Assembly (NCBI RefSeq): GCF_963678635.1
Contig: NC_087066.1
Location: 43,237,682-43,301,681, forward strand
Length of the DNA stretch: 64,000 nt
Source: Symsagittifera roscoffensis
Lineage: Eukaryota > Xenacoelomorpha > Acoela > Convolutidae
Direction: 5' to 3'
Shown: positions 10,396-18,866 of the stretch, in pieces
Position numbering within the stretch: the stretch's first letter is position 1
How the letters are laid out: each line of letters begins with the position of its first letter
The notes under the pieces: generated by a model
What the model saw: only the letters and a program-made list of their open reading frames with translations
Told to the model about the DNA's origin: nothing
Databases searched by the model: none
Made by a program: the position numbers and the translations under genes

Positions 10396-13300
10396 TCATG
10401 ATTGTTCATCTAATGGCATTTGATTATATGCACTATTCATATCGGCGGTGGTAAAGTATTTTCCGTTTATTTTTGTTAAAATAACTTGTATTGGTTCAAT
10501 GGGCCAATTACACTTTGATTCATCTATGAGTGAGTTGAGGTATCTAGCATCGAGAACAATTTTTAATGATTCTCCTTTGGCTAGAATGATAACAGGGTTG
10601 ATAAATGTGTTGCCTTTTGGTTGTTCCTCTTTGTTTACTGGTGATATAATGTTGTATTGTTCTAAAATGTCGAGTAATCTGTTCACTTTATCGTGTAAGT
10701 GAATTGGTACTTTACTTGCTCTTTGTTTTTTGAAAACTGCGTCTGGTTTTAATGGGAGATGTAGTAATGAGCTGATTTTGCCAACATCAAATTTGGATGT
10801 TGCATAGACTGATGAATATTTAATTAGCTGTTTTGCTAGTTTTTCAAATTCGTCTTGTGTTATTTGTGAATGTTGGAAATTAAACATTGTTAAAAATTTC
10901 TGTTGATTCTCTGTGTAGTTACTTATGTTGAATGTAGGTTTGAAATATGGGGTTTTTGTGAAATAATCCGTATTTCTGTTTTCGTTACTTATTATATTAT
11001 TTATAGATAATTCTTCATTAAGGATTGTGGATTGGCAAATATCTAGTAATTGGAGTATATTTTTTACACGATATGCTTTTTCGTGTATTGGTAATATTGT
11101 AGCGTTGGTTTCGCAATAGCCTAAAAGTCCTAAAGGTAATGTTACTTGGTAAGGTGTATTGTTGTATACATGTAAGGAAATAATATCTGAATTCGAGTTT
11201 TTCAAATATTTTATTGATGAGATTGTGATTTTGAAAAACTTATGAATAGGTTTGAATTCAAAATCTGACATATAAAATTTTTGTTTGTTTTGTTTTTTAT
11301 CATATTGGTGAACTTGTTTGATTGAAAAATTATAGATGTTTCCTGATAGTGGTTTCAAGTGTTTTCTTTGCTGGTTATATATTGGGTAAAATTTTGAAAA
11401 AAATGGTGGTTGTTTATTTAATCTTTGAAAAAATGTTAGGGATGTGTCTTTTGTTTTTGTATATTTATCTTTGATTAATATTTTACTATTCAAGATGTTG
11501 ATTGTTGGTATATATTTAGAGATAAATGGTATTCCAATGATATTATGTTTAATATCAGTGATATGGAATATTTGTTTAAATGGTTTGGTTAAAATTTTGT
11601 TTTGCTCCATTGTTCTTGTGGGGAGGAGAAATAATTGAACTTTTCCGTAGTTTATTAATGTTGATCCTTGTGCTGTTGCTAGTTTGCTGGAGGTTTCAAG
11701 AGGTGTTAGCTTTGGGTGTAAGGTTTTTATTTCATTCCATGTGGGAATGTTTATTATATTTGATTCTGCTCCTGAATCAATTAAAAAATCAATTTCAAGA
11801 TCTGGTGGTTGAAATTCTTTGCTTTTTGGGCTTTCCAAAAGAAATGGTATTGTCCAAATTTTTTCTTTGGGTTGTTCTTTTTGTATGTTTTGATAGATGT
11901 GATTTGTATTCAAACATTTTGTTTTTCCTTTCTCATTGGTTTGGTTTGTAGTGTTAATTTCATTAGTTTTTTGTGTCGTCGGTGTGGAATGGACGGGTTC
12001 AATATAATAATTGTGAAGGAGTTCTGATTGATTCTCATATATGTGTGATGAAAAAGGTTCTTCATATATAACAGGTTCATAGTCATTTTCGACTTTTATC
12101 ATGTTGATGGAGAGAGTGTTTTCTGCATCGCTTTCTGAATCTGATGATTCACAGTTTATTTGGTTGAGTTGTAACGTATCAGTTACTGTGTCATCAATAC
12201 CTGGAGGGTCTGATGTTGTTTCTGGATTAGATTGTACTTGATTAATATGTCTTTGATGTTTAGGTGTACTACTTCTGTGGCGATTATTAGAATTATTATA
12301 GTTATTATTATTCCGGTGTGGTGATTGGGAATAATTTCTATAACGATTATTATAACTTGAGTGTCGATTTTGTGAATTATTTCGCGATCTGTTTTGGTAA
12401 TTATTGTTTGGTCTGTTATAGTTCGATCTATTATATGAGTTATTCCTTGATTGATTGTTCGGGTAATTCTGGTTTCGTTTGTTTGAATAACTTCTATTAC
12501 GATTATTTGAGTAGTTTCTATTCCTATTGTATGATGAATTTCGTGATTGATTGTTTGGATAATAATTATTTCTTGATTGGGAATTAGATCTAGAAACAAA
12601 TCGTTGTGTATTTGAATGTGATCTGGAGTAGTTATTTCGACTATTTGGTCTATTGTAGTGATTTTGTGATGAATTATGCGTGTTTCTTCGTTCTGGTGAT
12701 CTTCCTCTATAACTTGAGTTATATGGTGATTGATTTCTTGTATAATTTGTATTGTTCGGGAGTGGTTTTCCTGAACTGTTGTTGCTGTAGACTGTTTTGT
12801 TCGGTAGATTTTGATCTTTTTTCATGTATTGATAGAATGATTTATTTGGTTCTTTATATTTTTGAGGTTTATTTTGATTGTCTTGCTGTTTTTGTCTACA
12901 TTCAGAAATACTATGTCCGTATCGTCGGCAATAATTACACCATTTTTTGAAAGATGGTTTGCCTTTAAAGTTTGGGTGTTTTTCGTAAATATTGAGTATT
13001 TCAGTGATTTTTTCAACGAGATCTGTATCTGATTCTTGTATATTGTTTATATTTGTGGAAGCTGTTTCAATTCTGTTAACGTATTGTAATTTCAGATTTT
13101 CCGTTTCTTCGAGTTTCATTGTGATTTCTGCTTGTTCTAGTTTGTCTACTAGTTTTCGAAAATCTAAATCGGGTTCTCGAATTGACGAAGGATGGGATGC
13201 TCTCTTTTTTATTGCTATTTTCCTTAATTGTGGTGTTAAGGTCATCATTAAGATTTCTGTCATCTTTGTGTTTTTATAGTCATGTGTATTTAATGAATAT

Positions 13301-15465
13301 GCTTTTCGAACTAGTGTTTCGATTCGTACTGCTAATTGCTTGATGGTTTCGTTTGGTAATCTGCGAATTTCATTACATAAAACTCTTTGTTGTTGTTTGT
13401 TTCTTTCGGAGTCAAACATTTTTGAAAATTCTTGTGTAAATCTTTTCCAATTTGATTTTATTTCTATGGGCAATACTGAAAACCATTTTTGGGCTGCGCC
13501 ATCTAGAGTTGTTTGTATTAACGCTGTGCGTCGATGTATCCAGTTTTGATGTAGTGGCGTATTAATTGGTTCAGGTCCTATATTTAAAATCAAATTTGCT
13601 GTGACTGCATTTAAATAGTCTTCTACAGAATATTCAGGGTCTGTTCCTGTGAATACCGTTAAAGGTTTATTTGATGTTATTGATGATCCACCCATAAGGT
13701 ATGGATTCATCGTCATTTGTAATGATTCTGCTGCATTTGGCATTTGAGAAAAATTTGAAAGTTGATTTCTTGTTATTTCGTGTTGTTGAAGATAATATGG
13801 GAGTGGTATTTCATTTTGCATTTGTGCTGGTTGGTACGAGTTTGCAATCATTGGGTTTTGTTGCGGAATTGGTTGAAAAGATTTATTAATTGGGTTTTGT
13901 TGTTGAATTGGTTGTTGAATTTGTGTATCTATTGGTTGTGGAGAAAAAATTCTATGATATGTATGTGGTTTCTGTATTCCTTGTCCACGATATTCTTGAT
14001 TATAGGGTGTAAATATATCTGGTTGTAAGAAATCATCATCTGAGGATAAGTAATCCATTTGATAAGATGTTTGTTTTTTATTTTTATTTTGTTGAAAAAA
14101 TGGATAGTTTTCACTACGATCCTGTGGAGGATGTAAATTTGTGTGGAAATTTACTGAATTAGGTGGTGCCATTGGGTTATCCCAGTTTCGAGATCTTGTA
14201 TAATTACTAAAATTTTTTCGTGGTTGATAACTTGTTTTTGATGGATGTGTGTAATTATAATTATGGTCTGCAAAGTTGTTTCTAGTGAACGTTTTGCGTG
14301 TTTTTGGCGGTATTGTCATGGGTCTGTATGTTTGGTAATCCATGTGTGAATATTTTGGAGCAACCGAAGGTTTAACGGTTGATTGTAATGTTACCTGTGT
14401 TTGTGAAGAATTTGTATTTCTTGGTGTTGTTAAGTTTGGACGTATTGGTGAAATACTTTGTTGTGTAGTTGTTGTGTGTACGATTTCTTCATTTATGAAG
14501 TGTGATGGTGTCTGGATATCTTGTTGAGTAAGATTCCTAGTTCCATTGAGGTTTTCATTGTGTATGACTGTAGAGTTTAAACTATTATTTTGCATATCGG
14601 GTAAAAATGTATTATAGTTTAATGGTGTTGCATCAATGGTTAATGGTATTACTCGTACATAATCTCTTACATAAGATATCGTACTTATTGCTTGACTTGA
14701 GATTGATTGTGGGAAGTTTATGAATGCGGGATGAGACCATTCGGGGTCCCAAACATAGTCTGATTGTTCTGTGATGGCAGTATCATCGTTGGAGTTTTGG
14801 GGTCTAAAATTTTTTCTTGCTTGTGAAATTAAATCAATATTATGTGTGAAATAATCTATTATGAACCATGCCAAGATTTTTTGTAAGTCGTGTTTTGTAT
14901 GTTGTGAAACTTCATCTTTCGTGAAATTTTCTTTAATTATATTTAGAAAACTAGAGAGTAGTGTGATTTCATGTCGTACTCTTATATGTTTAGATGTTTC
15001 TGTTGGTGAGACATTTGGTATCTGGATTTCGTTTTCTAATATCGAGATATAACTATATATTATCGCAAAAACTTCATTGGTGAATATGGAGTTTGCTCTT
15101 TGTGAGTTATTATATTGGATGCTTTTTATATATTCTGAGAATATTTTTGAGAATTCTAAATCAAGGTCGTCTGTTTGAATTATATATTTACTGTGATTCT
15201 GGTTTGGTGAGCTGAATTCTATGGAGTAGATTCCGTATTGTTGTGTTAGGTTACATATATCTTTTAGATAGTGATCGATAATTTGTCTTTTGATTTTTAC
15301 ATCTGGGAACTCTGTTTTACATGGACTGATTCCGGGTTCAAACAAATTTACGAGTAAATTTTGACAAAATATGTGTTGTCCTCTATCAGTATCTGCATCT
15401 ACTATAAAAGGAAAGATTTCATCATCATCTGGAGTTTCTTCACCTGGGGTGTGCGTTGAGCTCAT
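10396..15465 (-). CDS. gag-pro-pol: Gag-protease-RT polyprotein, stopped by a TGA inside RT (1,689 aa)
   Basis: A single frame. Residues 1 to about 600 form a long N-terminal region with a Gln/Pro/Asn-rich part. A capsid-like Gag domain follows (about 600-790, TGTDPEYSVEDYL... AAQKWFSVLP). A CCHC zinc knuckle CNYCRRYGHSISEC is at about 843-856. Then comes a 170-residue Asn/Arg/Ser-rich tract, an aspartic protease with the active site FLIDSGAES at about 1,226, and the first half of RT (finger and palm, MNSAYNQMPLDEQ) at about 1,580-1,689. Gag, Pro and Pol share one frame, as in some Gypsy elements. The TGA (10,396-10,398) lies mid-RT, upstream of YLDD, where no known programmed readthrough occurs, so I read it as a nonsense mutation. 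At nearly 600 residues, the region before the capsid is unusually long. Confidence 0.9.
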   Translation of the reverse strand: MSSTHTPGEETPDDDEIFPFIVDADTDRGQHIFCQNLLVNLFEPGISPCKTEFPDVKIKRQIIDHYLKDICNLTQQYGIYSIEFSSPNQNHSKYIIQTDDLDLEFSKIFSEYIKSIQYNNSQRANSIFTNEVFAIIYSYISILENEIQIPNVSPTETSKHIRVRHEITLLSSFLNIIKENFTKDEVSQHTKHDLQKILAWFIIDYFTHNIDLISQARKNFRPQNSNDDTAITEQSDYVWDPEWSHPAFINFPQSISSQAISTISYVRDYVRVIPLTIDATPLNYNTFLPDMQNNSLNSTVIHNENLNGTRNLTQQDIQTPSHFINEEIVHTTTTQQSISPIRPNLTTPRNTNSSQTQVTLQSTVKPSVAPKYSHMDYQTYRPMTIPPKTRKTFTRNNFADHNYNYTHPSKTSYQPRKNFSNYTRSRNWDNPMAPPNSVNFHTNLHPPQDRSENYPFFQQNKNKKQTSYQMDYLSSDDDFLQPDIFTPYNQEYRGQGIQKPHTYHRIFSPQPIDTQIQQPIQQQNPINKSFQPIPQQNPMIANSYQPAQMQNEIPLPYYLQQHEITRNQLSNFSQMPNAAESLQMTMNPYLMGGSSITSNKPLTVFTGTDPEYSVEDYLNAVTANLILNIGPEPINTPLHQNWIHRRTALIQTTLDGAAQKWFSVLPIEIKSNWKRFTQEFSKMFDSERNKQQQRVLCNEIRRLPNETIKQLAVRIETLVRKAYSLNTHDYKNTKMTEILMMTLTPQLRKIAIKKRASHPSSIREPDLDFRKLVDKLEQAEITMKLEETENLKLQYVNRIETASTNINNIQESDTDLVEKITEILNIYEKHPNFKGKPSFKKWCNYCRRYGHSISECRQKQQDNQNKPQKYKEPNKSFYQYMKKDQNLPNKTVYSNNSSGKPLPNNTNYTRNQSPYNSSYRGRSPERRNTHNSSQNHYNRPNSRNNYSRSHSNTQRFVSRSNSQSRNNYYPNNQSRNSSYNRNRNYSNNRNRSYSNKRNQNYPNNQSRNNSYNRSNYNRPNNNYQNRSRNNSQNRHSSYNNRYRNYSQSPHRNNNNYNNSNNRHRSSTPKHQRHINQVQSNPETTSDPPGIDDTVTDTLQLNQINCESSDSESDAENTLSINMIKVENDYEPVIYEEPFSSHIYENQSELLHNYYIEPVHSTPTTQKTNEINTTNQTNEKGKTKCLNTNHIYQNIQKEQPKEKIWTIPFLLESPKSKEFQPPDLEIDFLIDSGAESNIINIPTWNEIKTLHPKLTPLETSSKLATAQGSTLINYGKVQLFLLPTRTMEQNKILTKPFKQIFHITDIKHNIIGIPFISKYIPTINILNSKILIKDKYTKTKDTSLTFFQRLNKQPPFFSKFYPIYNQQRKHLKPLSGNIYNFSIKQVHQYDKKQNKQKFYMSDFEFKPIHKFFKITISSIKYLKNSNSDIISLHVYNNTPYQVTLPLGLLGYCETNATILPIHEKAYRVKNILQLLDICQSTILNEELSINNIISNENRNTDYFTKTPYFKPTFNISNYTENQQKFLTMFNFQHSQITQDEFEKLAKQLIKYSSVYATSKFDVGKISSLLHLPLKPDAVFKKQRASKVPIHLHDKVNRLLDILEQYNIISPVNKEEQPKGNTFINPVIILAKGESLKIVLDARYLNSLIDESKCNWPIEPIQVILTKINGKYFTTADMNSAYNQMPLDEQS

Positions 15466-15907
15466 TTTTTCGTTCGATGACTGTTAATATGTAATTATCA
15501 ATGTGTCTAATTGGTTGATTCCAATTGTATAAATGTACTGGTTTGTGTTTATACTGCTTTTTTATTCTTCTTTTTCCTCTTTTTGATGAATTTGAAGTTG
15601 TTTCTGAGTCAGAGAAATATAATTGATCGTGGATTGGGCAATTTTTATCTATTGATTCTTTTAGTTTATAAAGTTCGTCTAAACTGTTGGTTTCTGATTC
15701 TGAAAATGCGTTTCGATTTTTTGAAAATCTTTTTCGTGTTATTTGTCTTTGTTTAGTTAGTATTTTTCTCTTTAATGTTTGTCGTTTTGTTCTAATGTAT
15801 CCAACTGTTTGTGTATGAGGTGTGATTACAAGGTCGTATTTTTTGTTATTTATTTCACAATTGTGTAAAACGATTGTTTGTTTATTTCCTAGGTTTTTAA
15901 ATGACAT
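15440..15907 (-). CDS. Basic ORF upstream of gag (155 aa), unknown function
   Basis: ATG at 15,907, stop at 15,440, with an upstream in-frame stop shortly before the ATG. It overlaps the gag start by 26 nt in another frame. The protein is rich in Lys and Arg, with basic clusters (KRQTLKRKILTKQRQITRKR and KRGKRRIKKQYKHK), which could be nuclear-localisation or RNA-binding segments, separated by an acidic Ser-rich stretch. No signal peptide, membrane segment or known domain is seen. Its place at the very 5' end suggests either a regulatory protein or an N-terminal Gag extension reached by frameshifting; the sequence does not decide. Confidence 0.65.
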   Translation of the reverse strand: MSFKNLGNKQTIVLHNCEINNKKYDLVITPHTQTVGYIRTKRQTLKRKILTKQRQITRKRFSKNRNAFSESETNSLDELYKLKESIDKNCPIHDQLYFSDSETTSNSSKRGKRRIKKQYKHKPVHLYNWNQPIRHIDNYILTVIERKNELNAHPR

Positions 15908-16600
15908 AAGGTTTAGGATGACGGATGCAAAAGGTTGTTAAATGATTTCTATTTGCTTAAACTGTTAGTCCTTACGATTTTTTTGTTAGCCTAACCTGGG
16001 TCTATTTGTTCAGGGTTGGGGAGAAAAGTATATCGATTCCGAAGAATGATTTTATACTTTCTCGTGGCTAGTATAAGCTAAGGTGTTAACTTACTTAATC
16101 TTACTTAAGGGTAGTGATTGTGTTCAGGGTTGGAGAATAGTAAATCGATCCACAGGGTTCAGGTATAATTAGAACGCGAGTAGTTCGTTAGATACTATTT
16201 TAAACTTACTAAGTCTAAGATTTATCCTGGGTCTGGTAAGAGGGGGGATCAAGTGAAGGATGAATAACCGAAGTTCTTCACTGTTTATCCTAATTTGAAT
16301 GATTAGTTTTGTTCAAAAATTTCTATTAGTCCTGGGTTTTTAGAAAGGGTTGGATAGTGAATCGACGTTTGAGGTCGTTAGACACTCGTTTAAGTGGGTG
16401 GGGGAGAACAAAGTTGTTCTTTTTGATCCAAGGATAGGCCTTGATGATCAAGTTTTAAATTTAATTAAATAGAAAATGATTTAAGATCCAAGGATAAGCC
16501 TTGATGATCTGATTTTAAAATTAAGTGAATTTAAGTTTAAAATGTTTTAAATTTGTGTAAAGAATAGAGTTAGTATTTTTATGATATTAGTGAGCTTATG
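15908..16600 (-). other. 5' leader of the retroelement with imperfect repeats
   Basis: No coding frame. The plus strand carries three imperfect copies of a GTTCAGGGTTGGAGAATAGT-type motif followed by ATCGA (about 16,010, 16,120 and 16,345), and CTGGGTCT-type motifs recur with them. On the element's strand this is the leader between the 5' LTR and the first ORF, so it may fold for packaging or translation. A tRNA primer site was looked for and not found. Confidence 0.45.
16425..16544. repeat. Two 60-bp tandem units in the leader
   Basis: GATCCAAGGATAGGCCTTGA starts at 16,425 and recurs with one change at 16,485; the flanks (TGATC, TTTTAAA, TTAA) repeat too. The period is 60 bases. Confidence 0.85.
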
Positions 16601-17456
16601 ATTGCTGTTATGTTTAGGCGATGAAGCTGGAACAACAGGATGATTTATAATTACTAATCATTTATTGTCATGCTACTAATTTTTATTTTGATTTTTCAAT
16701 AAATATTTTTCAAACATGTTTTGTATATTACTGCAGAATTTTGGAAAACGATCTGAGATCTTTTTATCAATCGTTATTGTATATTAATAATTTTGTTTAG
16801 CGCCTGAAATGATTTTGAAGATTGACTTCAAAATTTTATGTTTGCAAATGAAAATCTAAATTCATTGCTAGTAGTATTCTAAATACAAAAGTTTGTTCTG
16901 GCTTTTGCCGAACTATCATATAACTATATGGTAAATTTCTGCTTTGTCGTATGTCGTCTCTGGTTCGAGGTCTTCTTCCAATTCCGGGTAGTTCTGTTAT
17001 CGTTCGGAATATTGGCTCTGATCTATTGAGTCGTAGAGACATTTCGATTAAATTATTGTCGTATAACATTTTGTAAATGTTTTGTCTAATTTCTAATCTA
17101 TTATTGGTTAATGCTAAGCTATTAAGGTCTTGTTCGAGACTTATGGTCGCACCAGATGAGTTAGGACCGAAGTGTATAACTCATAGAGTAATTTCGGATA
17201 GGGTACACCGTCTGCTCGTCACGCTATCTTATTTTCGGCCGGATAGATTCGTGCAACTTCTTAGTCTAATACCGATCATAATCTTACTCTTATACTATCT
17301 AGTCTCAGGTTGTTTAACTAGTCTCTGCTAGGCTCAATAGATCTAGGGTATACTGGTTTATTGCGGTTGCTGAAGTACTCGGGAGAGTTCAACTAATTTC
17401 TAAGTTAAATTCAAATCTCTCTGGTGCTGAAATTACAAGTAATTTCAGCACTTACA
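16601..17456 (-). other. Possible 5' LTR of the retroelement
   Basis: Base composition is more balanced than in the coding part. On the minus strand there are AATAAA motifs at about 16,664 and 16,686, as expected near the R region of an LTR, and the right end reads ...CACTTACA, so the minus strand would begin TGTAAG. The matching 3' LTR is not in the window, so this stays unproven. A 77-codon minus frame at 16,836-17,069 looks like chance. Confidence 0.3.
17424..17451. repeat. Perfect 13-bp palindrome with a 2-base loop
   Basis: GTGCTGAAATTAC, then AA, then GTAATTTCAGCAC. It could be a hairpin, a regulatory dyad in an LTR, or a junction of inverted ends. Confidence 0.9.
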
Positions 17457-18705
17457 AATAAGTGGATTGTTAGTTAGATGGATCATGATTGGTTAATATT
17501 AAATACTTTACATTGGTAAAATATCTAATTTATCCAATCATAAAATGTAGTTTAGATCAGGTTCCAACTATAATGTTAATAACAAAGATTTCACAACATT
17601 TTTTGAAAAGTAAAAAACGAAACCATTTACACAAACTGAATAGGCGTTGAGAGACCAGTGTGTACTAATAGCTTCGATACTCTTCAAGTTAGCAATATTG
17701 TAGAAACATTTAATGCATTTGTAAAAAAAATGCGGTCTTGATTTTAAATCTCAATTTGCGTTTAGTAAGCTGAAGAATAAATTTGTTCACTGGTTACTGC
17801 TTCATGGGTTCAGTTGGGGTCCTCTGTGAACAAAAGTCTCCATCATGTTATACAAGGATTATGGGTTATAGAGACTCTAGACACAGGTCACAGTTAGTAG
17901 AAGCAATAACCATAGAGTGAACATGTTCAGGATTTTAAATAAACGGGTAACAGGGGCCTACGACTAGCAAATTTCTGTACCAAAACTTCTTTGCTAGTGC
18001 AGTTTGCAGCATAAATAAGATCTCGTGTTTCCTTTTCCATTTTATAAGATCAATGAAATGGTAAAAAAATTGACTATTGCTAACAAACGTGGCACTAAAG
18101 GGCTTCACTTAAGACTAAAAAAAAACTTTGAGTTTTTGTTCAAAAACCAAATCAGTTAAATTTTTCATTCGCGAGCTGTTTTTGTTTCTCTTCGGAAAAA
18201 ATCTTCTTTGTAACATCGGGGTAAGCGTCACGAAGGCGAATGCCTGTGGCTAATCCTAGGCGGAAATGCTTGCTATCTTCAATTTAACCTCTTTTTATTG
18301 TAATAATTTTTTTGCCAAATTTGTTACGAGGATTTTATTTTGCTGAAATTTTATTTGTATACTTATAATTCTATTTTAAAAACAGCTATATATTGAATTT
18401 AGTTTTGAATATTTGAAATTTAAATCAAAATTGTTGAAATGAGTTTTTTTAATGAGTTTTCAACTGAATATTTCTCCTGTATTGACGCTTCCAAAATGAC
18501 CAAACCAACTTTTTTCACTCGCCTCTCGCCACGGTCGATTCTAAAATTTTCTTGAGGGGAAGGGGGTTTGAATTTTCAAGGAAAGTTTTAAAAATTCTGA
18601 TAGTTCCCCATTGAATATATTTCGAGGGTAATGATTGTTCAAGATCTTAGACATCATAATGGCTGATTGTTATCCACCTTTGTCATTGCGGATGGTGTGT
18701 TTTAG
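17457..18705 (+). other. Intron sequence before the first visible exon of the rootletin-like gene
   Basis: AT-rich, without a coding frame that I can support. An ATGATTGG/CCAATCAT inverted pair lies at about 17,487-17,544. At 18,531-18,600 there is a decayed end of the hAT MITE family. The acceptor TTTTAG ends at 18,705, after a weak pyrimidine tract. Confidence 0.5.
18531..18600. repeat. Fragment of the CAGGGGCGGAT hAT MITE family
   Basis: GATTCTAAAATTTTCTTGAG followed by a G-run and GAATTTTCAA matches the left end of the intact copy at 38,517 with substitutions. The other end and the target duplication are missing. Confidence 0.6.
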
Positions 18706-18866
18706 CTGACGCCTTGGCCGATGCGGCGCGAGAGAAGGAGGAGTTGAAGGCTAAATTGAATGACAAGACCACGAAGGAAAAGGAAGTGTCCACTCTCAAG
18801 GAGGCCCTCGTGGACCTGCAGAAACTGAACGAGGAGCTGGGCAACGAAAAGATACAACTAAACCAG
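18706..18866 (+). CDS. Rootletin-like exon 1 (first visible)
   Basis: Acceptor TTTTAG|CTGACG, donor CCAG|GTACAA. It starts with two bases of a split codon and ends in phase 0. Coiled coil (DALADAAREKEELKAKLND). Confidence 0.85.

Larger units (their letters stand above)
1..17456 (-). mobile_element. Large Ty3/Gypsy-class env-bearing retroelement, antisense to the host gene
   Basis: On the minus strand this block carries, in order, a basic ORF, Gag with a CCHC zinc knuckle, aspartic protease, reverse transcriptase, RNase H, DDE integrase, a small membrane ORF, a Pro/Ser/Thr-rich ORF, an envelope-like ORF and a 602-residue ORF. The order protease-RT-RNase H-integrase places it with Ty3/Gypsy elements and retroviruses. 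The coding strand is A- and C-rich and G-poor over roughly the first 16.5 kb, unlike the DNA to the right, which helps to delimit it. The 3' end lies beyond the left edge. The right boundary is uncertain: 17,456 is a guess based on a CACTTACA end next to a strong palindrome. I found no LTR pair and no convincing primer-binding site. Two in-frame stops (10,396-10,398 and 3,172-3,174) show that this copy is broken. Confidence 0.85.

Noticed and set aside
10396-10398. Programmed stop-codon readthrough as the design of the Pol frame
   Set aside because: The stop is inside the RT domain rather than at a domain border, so a nonsense mutation is simpler; left open in the findings.
12183-12599. 138-codon Ile/Thr-rich minus-strand frame
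   Set aside because: It is a frame shadow of the Asn/Arg/Ser repeat tract of Gag.
16960-17000. GGTTCGAGGTCTTCTTCCA as a tRNA 3' end or primer-binding site
   Set aside because: The stem of a T-arm does not pair, and no tRNA body or matching position next to an LTR end was found.
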